Shown piece by piece: positions 8,109 through 12,947 of a DNA stretch of 17,544 nt. This DNA comes from Candidatus Dojkabacteria bacterium. Its GTDB lineage: Bacteria; Patescibacteriota; Dojkabacteria; B142; OLB20. Where the stretch lies: the NCBI GenBank assembly GCA_020429485.1, contig JAGQLK010000006.1, forward strand, positions 1 through 17,544. Direction: 5' to 3'. A model generated the notes under the pieces. The model did not search any database and was not told where the DNA came from. It was given only the letters and a program-made list of their open reading frames with translations. The stretch's first letter is position 1, and each line of letters begins with the position of its first letter. A program made the position numbers and the translations under genes.

Positions 8109-8727
8109 TCTAAAGCTAGAACAAGAAATTTTATCCCAAGGATACGAACGAATTGTTGGTATTGATGAAGTAGGCAGAGGAGCCTGGGCGGGTCCTGTTG
8201 TCGTTGGCGCATTTGAATATTTCCCAGAGCAGCAAGAATATAATGGAGTTAGAGACTCTAAACTCTTGAAGATCGATGAACGTGAGCTTTTGGTGCAGAA
8301 ACTACAGTTACATCCACATATTATTGAAGAGGGTTCGGTTGAAAGTATTAATTCTCAAGGTCTTGGTAAGACTATTGAAGAATTAATTTCAAACATAGTA
8401 CAAACTTACGATAAAAAAACATTTTTCTTGATAGATGGGCAATTTGCCCAAAACTTTACGAAGAGATCACTAAAAGTCATAAAAGGAGATATGAAACATT
8501 ACAGCATTGCCTGCGCTTCCAATTTAGCCAAAGTGTATAGGGATAATCTTATGAAAGAATTACATTTAGCTTATCCTGAATTTGGGTTTGAAAGTAATGT
8601 GGGCTATCCTTCTTTATATCATCGTAAAGCTTTGGAAACGCATGGTCCTACTAAGATTCATAGAGCTAGTTTCAAGCCAATAGCAGAGATGCTTAATCAG
8701 TATTCTTTAGGTATTTCATATGAATAG
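8002..8727 (+). CDS. rnhB: Ribonuclease HII; start inside rplS uncertain
   Basis: The enzyme cleaves RNA in RNA-DNA hybrids and initiates removal of misincorporated ribonucleotides. The DEDD active site is complete: D55-E56 in GIDEVGRG, D145 in FLIDGQFA, and D163 in [27 protein letters not shown] and [16 protein letters not shown] are also typical. Residue numbers assume the only in-frame ATG (8002), which lies 107 bases inside rplS in the +1 frame and adds a strongly basic leader (KKKRRKKRK). The recognisable enzyme begins near [13 protein letters not shown] at about 8107-8110, right at the rplS stop. No ATG, GTG or TTG exists there, so the true start is either ATG 8002 or a rare codon such as CTG 8065 or ATT 8128. 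It overlaps yraN by eight bases. Confidence 0.88.
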   Translation: MNNLNKKHNLNQQNQKRNLRNLTQKKKRRKKRKLANLKLEQEILSQGYERIVGIDEVGRGAWAGPVVVGAFEYFPEQQEYNGVRDSKLLKIDERELLVQKLQLHPHIIEEGSVESINSQGLGKTIEELISNIVQTYDKKTFFLIDGQFAQNFTKRSLKVIKGDMKHYSIACASNLAKVYRDNLMKELHLAYPEFGFESNVGYPSLYHRKALETHGPTKIHRASFKPIAEMLNQYSLGISYE

Positions 8728-9076
8728 TAGGGAAAAGGGCTATAAAGCAGAAAGTTTCGCACAAGAATATTTAGAGCATAAAGGGTATAAAATATTAGAA
8801 AAAAACTATTGTATAAGAGGAGGAGAGATTGATATTATTGCTGAGGTAGAAAAGGAAATAGTATTTGTAGAAGTAAAGAGTTTGGCAAACGAAGATACTA
8901 TTTCTTTAGAAGAAACTGTAACGGAAAAGAAGACGAAAAGCCTGATTAGGGCAAGTAAACACTGGCTAAAAACGCAAAACTTTGATAATATTGACTGGAG
9001 AATTGATTTTATCGGTTTGATATTAGATAATGGTAAGATCAAAAAGCTTAAGCACCTTCAAAACGCAATTTACTAA
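8720..9076 (+). CDS. yraN: YraN / UPF0102 nuclease-fold protein
   Basis: The 118-residue protein is of normal family length. It shows GYKAESFAQEYLEHKGYKIL, then G-G-E36-I-D38-I-I, and F-V-E51-V-K53, which together form the PD-(D/E)xK nuclease core (D38, E51, K53). The family resembles archaeal Holliday junction resolvases, and its biological role is poorly defined. The ATG lies in the last codons of rnhB (8-base overlap), so translation is coupled. The next gene, tRNA-Lys, starts six bases after its stop. Confidence 0.9.
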   Translation: MNSREKGYKAESFAQEYLEHKGYKILEKNYCIRGGEIDIIAEVEKEIVFVEVKSLANEDTISLEETVTEKKTKSLIRASKHWLKTQNFDNIDWRIDFIGLILDNGKIKKLKHLQNAIY

Positions 9077-9082
9077 TTATGT

Positions 9083-9154
9083 GGGTCGGTAGCTCAATGG
9101 TAGAGCAGTGGCCTTTTAAGCCATTGGCTGCGGGTTCGAGCCCCGCCCGACTCA
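9083..9154 (+). tRNA. tRNA-Lys (anticodon UUU)
   Basis: A full cloverleaf can be drawn. The acceptor stem GGGTCGG/CCGACTC (one G-T pair) spans 9083-9089 and 9147-9153. The D arm is GCTC/GAGC. The anticodon stem GTGGC/GCCAT (9108-9112, 9120-9124) holds loop CTTTTAA, giving anticodon TTT at 9115-9117. The T arm GCGGG/CCCGC has loop TTCGAGC (9130-9146), and the discriminator is A at 9154. CCA is not encoded. It lies six bases after yraN and is probably transcribed with it. Its 3' half (from position 42) is repeated exactly after the next ORF. Confidence 0.96.
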
Positions 9155-9166
9155 CATAGGTAGTAA
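9123..9166 (+). repeat. Direct repeat copy 1 (3' half of tRNA-Lys plus flank)
   Basis: This 44-bp sequence is identical to 9437-9480. It begins at tRNA position 42 in the anticodon stem, runs through the T arm and acceptor strand, and ends 12 bases past the discriminator base. The bases on either side (9122/9436 and 9167/9481) differ between the copies, which sets the repeat limits. Confidence 0.97.
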
Positions 9167-9169
9167 GTT

Positions 9170-9430
9170 ATGTGTAAAACATACATATTGTATAATCCAG
9201 AGATAGATAAATATTATATTGGTTCAACAAGGAACCTAGAAGTGCGTTTGGGCGAACATAATAAGAGTGCACACTCTTCTAAATATACTCGAAAGCAAAA
9301 GGGGAAATGGGAACTAGTCTATAGTGAAGAGTTTGACACTATAGGAGATGCAATTAAGAGGGAAAGGCAGATAAAGAATTGGAAAAGTAAAGCAATGATA
9401 TCGAAGCTAATTAGAGCAGTCCCGACTTAA
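9170..9430 (+). CDS. Small GIY-YIG (URI-type) endonuclease
   Basis: The 86-residue protein is a single GIY-YIG domain. It contains Y-I-L (5-7) and Y-Y-I-G-S-T (15-20), followed by R and EHN in NLEVRLGEHN, then WELVYSEEFDTIGDAIKRERQIKNWK, which carries the conserved glutamate of the helix near the C-terminus. These resemble stand-alone UvrC-N-like/YhbQ-type proteins, which as a family can cut DNA. The sequence does not show a specificity domain. The ATG lies 15 bases after the tRNA. The stop TAA (9428-9430) is inside a perfect palindrome, just before the second tRNA half. This position suggests a self-propagating endonuclease gene, but a host repair role cannot be excluded. Confidence 0.85.
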   Translation: MCKTYILYNPEIDKYYIGSTRNLEVRLGEHNKSAHSSKYTRKQKGKWELVYSEEFDTIGDAIKRERQIKNWKSKAMISKLIRAVPT

Positions 9431-9436
9431 GTCGGG
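9421..9436 (+). repeat. 16-bp perfect palindrome at the end of the GIY-YIG ORF
   Basis: CCCGACTTAAGTCGGG spans the stop codon and abuts the orphan tRNA half. Its half-site CCCGACT also occurs in the tRNA acceptor strand (9146-9152 and 9460-9466). The central TTAAG matches the tRNA anticodon-loop sequence TTAAG (9116-9120). It could be a target or junction site, or a terminator hairpin shared with the convergent methyltransferase gene. No T-run follows. Confidence 0.85.
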
Positions 9437-9480
9437 ATTGGCTGCGGGTTCGAGCCCCGCCCGACTCACATAGGTAGTAA
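9437..9480 (+). repeat. Direct repeat copy 2 (orphan tRNA-Lys 3' half)
   Basis: This is an exact copy of 9123-9166. No matching tRNA 5' half precedes it, so it cannot make a tRNA by itself. It lies 18 bases from the 3' end of the convergent methyltransferase gene. Confidence 0.97.
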
Positions 9481-9498
9481 ATCTGTGACTAATATTAT

Positions 9499-10494
9499 TT
9501 ATTTCGAGCATACAAAATACCTATCAGTTTTATCATAACTGGTTAACTTCTTATTTAAGCCTACGTCTAGTAAATCGGTGCTGAAACCATTATCCCAAAG
9601 TTGTGTTACAAGATCCTCTTGTTGCAGATAAAAATTCACATTTCCATAGAAGGTGCTTGATGCTGTAATAGTATTGGGTAGTGGAGCTAGTAGATGCTTC
9701 TCAAATTCTAGATCACATACATGTGACATATAAAAGTGCCCTCCTGGTTGTAAAATTCTATATACAGATCTATAGAGAGGGTGATGATCTAATGGATTCA
9801 TACAGTTCACCAAAAAATCAGCAAAAATCGCATCGTATTCTCCAAACTCAAGAGGGTCTAGCTGTGTGGCGTCAGCGATAATAGCTTGGTCTCCATCTCG
9901 GCAGTATGGTGCTAATTGCTCCATTGGTAAAGCAGTGATATCAAAAGTGTCTATTGTGGCATCTATGCCTAATTTGGCGATTTCCTCGACCATAGCTATA
10001 TAGTTTAGGGGAGTTGCACAGCCAAGTATTGCTATTCTGTTTCCTCGTTGCTGTCTGAGTCTTAGAAATTCATCTGATCTTGTGAACACATATATGTGCT
10101 CTGATAAGGCTGCTCCCATGTACTGTGATTGATCAACTGAATATCCAGAATAATATTCCGGACTGAAAGGCGTAGACATAAGAGCAATATTGTCGCTTGA
10201 TACTGCAGAGATTGCTACAAACTTCCTCTGAGGACTATTGGGGATCACAGGTATAGTTATATCGGGTGAATAATTTGTAAAACGACCAAATTGTTGAGAA
10301 AAACCAGCTGCCATTTGCATAATCTGAGCATCGTCTTGTCTTCTGCCTATAGGTAATGCTTGACTAACCCTAAGAAAGTAGTGGTTTGGATTGACATCCT
10401 GTAGGACCTCGTATTCATCTGGTGCGTACACATGTCTTTCGCCAAATGGTAATACTATTCCTGTTGATTGTGGCTCAAAGTCTGGAATGCTCAT
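9499..10494 (-). CDS. Class I SAM-dependent methyltransferase, substrate unknown
   Basis: The 331-residue protein has a methyltransferase core in its second half. Motif I is RIAILGCATPL (153-163, a variant of the usual GxGxG loop), followed by TIDTFDIT (180-187), QAIIADAT (203-210), DAIFADF (221-227), and the late motif ILQPGGHFYMSH (247-258). The first 150 or so residues match no domain I recognise. They are rich in Pro, Gln, Ser and Tyr and may bind the substrate. There is no target-recognition or NPPY-type motif, so a DNA N6-adenine methyltransferase is unlikely. Its start faces the helicase gene across 86 bases, so the two may be co-regulated. Function with the helicase is inference. Confidence 0.72.
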   Translation of the reverse strand: MSIPDFEPQSTGIVLPFGERHVYAPDEYEVLQDVNPNHYFLRVSQALPIGRRQDDAQIMQMAAGFSQQFGRFTNYSPDITIPVIPNSPQRKFVAISAVSSDNIALMSTPFSPEYYSGYSVDQSQYMGAALSEHIYVFTRSDEFLRLRQQRGNRIAILGCATPLNYIAMVEEIAKLGIDATIDTFDITALPMEQLAPYCRDGDQAIIADATQLDPLEFGEYDAIFADFLVNCMNPLDHHPLYRSVYRILQPGGHFYMSHVCDLEFEKHLLAPLPNTITASSTFYGNVNFYLQQEDLVTQLWDNGFSTDLLDVGLNKKLTSYDKTDRYFVCSK

Positions 10495-10503
10495 AAGGCC
10501 AGA

Positions 10504-10509
10504 ATTGTA
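10504..10509 (-). promoter_or_regulatory. Extended -10 promoter for the methyltransferase gene
   Basis: On the minus strand TGATACAAT gives an extended -10 (TG, one base, TACAAT at 10509-10504) nine bases before the ATG. The predicted leader is only two or three bases. Confidence 0.45.
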
Positions 10510-10566
10510 TCACACACAAAGTAAAATTATATAGTAATTATATTTAGAAATTCTGTTGATATGTTG

Positions 10567-10572
10567 TATAAT
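10567..10572 (+). promoter_or_regulatory. -10 box for the helicase gene (leaderless)
   Basis: A perfect TATAAT lies eight bases before the ATG at 10581, with a weak -35 (TTAGAA, 10544-10549) at 17 bases. Transcription would begin at or next to the A of the start codon. This argues against the longer TTG start at 10572, which overlaps the -10 box. Confidence 0.5.
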
Positions 10573-10580
10573 TGTTGCCC

Positions 10581-12635
10581 ATGGAAACATTAAGCATTGA
10601 TACAACACAATTATTAGATTATGATCCGGCTGCATCACCCGAGGTCAATATACAGCGATCTTTGGCATATGATACATTGAGCGACATGGTTGCTACCAAT
10701 GATTGTACATTGTTAACTGGTGAGCTTGGTAGTGGTAAGACGCTGGTTGCGTCAATTGTACTACGTGATATGGCCGCTCAGAATGGCTCGCGTGCTTTTA
10801 TGGCTTCTCCTTTTAGAGATTTGGCTATTGGTACAATCAATTCATTAGGATGGGCATGCGACTCTGTTGAAGGGATCGATTTACATATTGGAGGTATTAA
10901 CAATGCTACAGAAACTACAAGGCTGGAAATCGGGACAACAAGAATTATATGGAATGATCTAGTAGCGAACTTTGATGAATATTGTACAGCAGAGGTACCT
11001 TTTTACAGCACTATCTTCTTTGATGAAACCCATACTAATACTGTAGAGTTGTACATGTCTCTCGGATTGCTTGATTCTGTAAACTATATTCGTGGCCAAA
11101 GTGGTTTACCACCAGTTAAAGTAGTTCTAGGTTCTGGTACGCCCAATAAGGGGCTGTATGAGCACTATAGTAGAGAAGGTAATGTTTTGAATCTGGAGGG
11201 TACCCCACACGAACTGAATATGAACTTATTAGATAATAATTCTCAGAATAGTGCTGGAAGGGCATTCCGTTCGGGAGATTATACTGGTGTGGTTGAAGAC
11301 GCTGCAGGTATTGCTGCAGGGATGTTAGAGGATGGTCCTGTACTTTCGTTTATGCCAGGTCTTGGGGAGATTAATCATTTTCTAAAAACGCTTAAGGTAT
11401 TAGGCATCGATATGAGGCAGTATGGTTATATGGTTGTGACTGGTAGTACCGATCCTAGAGAAAAGGAAGGGCTATTTACTGAGGGGCCTGGTTTGATAAT
11501 TGGGACTAGTACATTGATCAATGGGGTAAACTTACCTCAAGTAGCTCATGTGCTTGACCTAGGTATACAAAGAACAGCTCTGTATCGGGTTAAGCAAAAT
11601 CATACACAGCTTAAGGATTCTGTTAAGCCAAACGATTTGGTTATCCAAGGAGCAAATAGGGCAGGTAGATCGCAACCTGGTAATGCTGTAGTCATGCAGA
11701 CTGCCAATGAATACAAAGCAGCTCCAGCTAATAATCACGCAGCGATTATTAGCGATGATATTAGGCCTTATATGGCTGCTGTAATGAGATTAGGTTTCGA
11801 CTCTGAAGAATTTGTTAGAAACTTACCTGGTTTAGGTGAGGTAATTAGTGGTCTTCAACATTTCGGTAAAAGACTAGATTCGCTTCTTGATTCATTGGTT
11901 GAATTGGGATTTATTACCACACAAGGTGGTGAGTATCAACTAACCTTTGATGGAGAGATCTATACAGATGTTAATTTCTCCAAGCCTGAAGCGGCAAGAT
12001 TATTTATTGATGGTATGCGTGAATCCAATGGTTACCACAGGGGTACAACAGCTATTGCTGCTCTTATGGATAGGGATCGTCACTTCTTTAGTGGTTCCCC
12101 ATTAGCTGTATCTACATTAGAGGGGTTAGCAAGTGTTTGGAATACATATATTGCACAAGGAGATGTTGCTGCTAGGTATGCATTTGCAGAACAGAATGGA
12201 TTGATATTTCAGAATTGGGAAAATGCAGTAGCGATAATTGAAGGCGCTAATGCAGTTTATCCAGAAGCGGAAATCGGCCTGCCGGAGATAGATATGTCAC
12301 CTGAATTTTTAGACTTTTTTAATCCTTTATATGTAACTGCTTTTCATAAAGGGCTAATGATAAATAGGCGACGCGGAGAGTATACTCAAGCTGGCGCAGG
12401 TGTGAACTATAGAGCGTTAGGCATTCCTAAGAATCACATGCGAGAGCGATTCCTTATTTCGCCTGCATGTATAATATTGCCTGATAAGCAAAATATGATC
12501 TTATCTAGTGTGCATCCTGTAACTTTGCAGGATATCTGGAAATCTAATATTCCAGGGCTACGAAGATCAGGTAAAGGTGGTACTAAGACATTTATTAGAG
12601 TAGCTTCACAAGGCAGAGATATCCGGATCAATTGA
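10581..12635 (+). CDS. Divergent DExH (DEAH/HrpA-like) superfamily 2 helicase
   Basis: The 684-residue protein (ATG 10581 preferred) shows the SF2 motifs in order. They are motif I GELGSGKT (47-54), II D-E-T-H (148-151), III S-G-T (185-187, where DEAH helicases usually have S-A-T), IV-like FMPGLGEI (257-264), V GTSTLINGVNLP (308-319), and VI QGANRAGRSQPG (356-367, a variant of QRxGRAGR). After the core comes a winged-helix-like stretch (SLLDSLVELGFITTQGGEYQ near 435-455), as in the HA2 region of DEAH RNA helicases, then an unassigned C-terminal half with a beta-rich end. It is shorter than E. coli HrpA (about 1300 residues). The likely job is ATP-driven RNA remodelling. The stop is TGA. The gene looks richer in GC than its flanks by eye. 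It diverges from the methyltransferase gene. Confidence 0.82.
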   Translation: METLSIDTTQLLDYDPAASPEVNIQRSLAYDTLSDMVATNDCTLLTGELGSGKTLVASIVLRDMAAQNGSRAFMASPFRDLAIGTINSLGWACDSVEGIDLHIGGINNATETTRLEIGTTRIIWNDLVANFDEYCTAEVPFYSTIFFDETHTNTVELYMSLGLLDSVNYIRGQSGLPPVKVVLGSGTPNKGLYEHYSREGNVLNLEGTPHELNMNLLDNNSQNSAGRAFRSGDYTGVVEDAAGIAAGMLEDGPVLSFMPGLGEINHFLKTLKVLGIDMRQYGYMVVTGSTDPREKEGLFTEGPGLIIGTSTLINGVNLPQVAHVLDLGIQRTALYRVKQNHTQLKDSVKPNDLVIQGANRAGRSQPGNAVVMQTANEYKAAPANNHAAIISDDIRPYMAAVMRLGFDSEEFVRNLPGLGEVISGLQHFGKRLDSLLDSLVELGFITTQGGEYQLTFDGEIYTDVNFSKPEAARLFIDGMRESNGYHRGTTAIAALMDRDRHFFSGSPLAVSTLEGLASVWNTYIAQGDVAARYAFAEQNGLIFQNWENAVAIIEGANAVYPEAEIGLPEIDMSPEFLDFFNPLYVTAFHKGLMINRRRGEYTQAGAGVNYRALGIPKNHMRERFLISPACIILPDKQNMILSSVHPVTLQDIWKSNIPGLRRSGKGGTKTFIRVASQGRDIRIN

Positions 12636-12661
12636 TTTGTTCATTCTTTCTATGTTAATAT
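12632..12661 (+). promoter_or_regulatory. Weak candidate promoter for the T-box/trpS transcript
   Basis: TTGATT (12632-12637), overlapping the helicase stop, and TAATAT (12656-12661) are separated by 18 bases. Both boxes are imperfect (about four of six). The predicted start is near 12668, at the beginning of the structured leader. Confidence 0.3.
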
Positions 12662-12667
12662 TCATCA

Positions 12668-12929
12668 AATACGTTTGATCTTGGAGAATGGGCCAAGAAA
12701 TTACATTAATGTAAGCGTAGATTCTTGAAGCATAGAGATCTAATCTATGTGCGTAGGGAATTCCGGCGGAAGTCCGTAATCATACTTCAGACTATTACAT
12801 TTGGTTTCAGATATGATAGTTACAAAGGCTATGTTGGCGACAATATAGCAAAACAAGGTGGCAACGTCTTTTTGAAGGCCCTTGTAGATAGCTGATGATT
12901 CAGGTGTCTACAAGGGCTTTTATCTTTTT
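12668..12929 (+). promoter_or_regulatory. T-box riboswitch leader of trpS (tRNA-Trp sensing)
   Basis: The gap before trpS carries the parts of a T-box in order. A stem I region (about 12697-12808) is followed by stem III, a 9-bp hairpin with a GCGA loop (12828-12849). Next come the T-box AAGGTGGCAACG (12855-12866) and an intrinsic terminator (12878-12929). The UGGC at 12859-12862 can pair with a GCCA tRNA 3' end, which fits tRNA-Trp because it usually has discriminator G. ACAAGG (12853-12858) can pair with CCTTGT (12880-12885), which would block the terminator. Uncharged tRNA-Trp should therefore allow read-through into trpS. A tentative specifier UGG lies at 12802-12804, between helices AATGTAA/TTACATT and GAAA/TTTC. 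The stem I fold is my weakest point. Confidence 0.85.
12878..12929 (+). terminator. Intrinsic terminator of the T-box leader
   Basis: A perfect 11-bp stem, GCCCTTGTAGA (12878-12888) with TCTACAAGGGC (12907-12917), holds an inner CTGA/TCAG hairpin and is followed by TTTTATCTTTTT. It ends 18 bases before the trpS start codon, as expected for a conditional attenuator. Confidence 0.92.
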
Positions 12930-12947
12930 ACTTTTATAGAGAAAACA

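Larger units (their letters stand above)
9123..9480 (+). mobile_element. Putative GIY-YIG mini-element inserted at tRNA-Lys
   Basis: Two perfect 44-bp direct copies of the tRNA-Lys 3' half plus 12 bases of flank (9123-9166 and 9437-9480) bracket a single small GIY-YIG ORF and a 16-bp palindrome, giving a 314-bp unit. The upstream copy completes the working tRNA and the downstream copy is an orphan half. This is the layout left by integration into a tRNA 3' end with the tRNA restored. There is no integrase, only the endonuclease-like ORF. Mobility is inferred; a local duplication is the alternative. Confidence 0.6.

Noticed and set aside
9123..9480. CRISPR array or tandem tRNA cluster
   Set aside because: There are only two repeat copies, they are separated by an ORF, and the second copy lacks a tRNA 5' half.
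9499..10494. Restriction-modification methyltransferase paired with the GIY-YIG nuclease
   Set aside because: The methyltransferase lacks the DPPY/NPPY or cytosine-methyltransferase motifs and a target-recognition domain. The two genes are convergent, not an operon.
10572..10580. Longer TTG start of the helicase
   Set aside because: The TTG overlaps the -10 box and adds only Met-Leu-Pro. The ATG at 10581 fits the promoter better.
12664..12679. Hairpin ATCAAA-TACG-TTTGAT after the helicase gene as a terminator
   Set aside because: The stem is only six A/T-rich pairs and no T-run follows. It overlaps the likely start of the T-box transcript.
12701..12714. Palindrome TTACATTAATGTAA as a protein operator
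   Set aside because: It lies inside the T-box leader, where its right half can pair with 12795-12801 as part of stem I, so an RNA explanation is enough.
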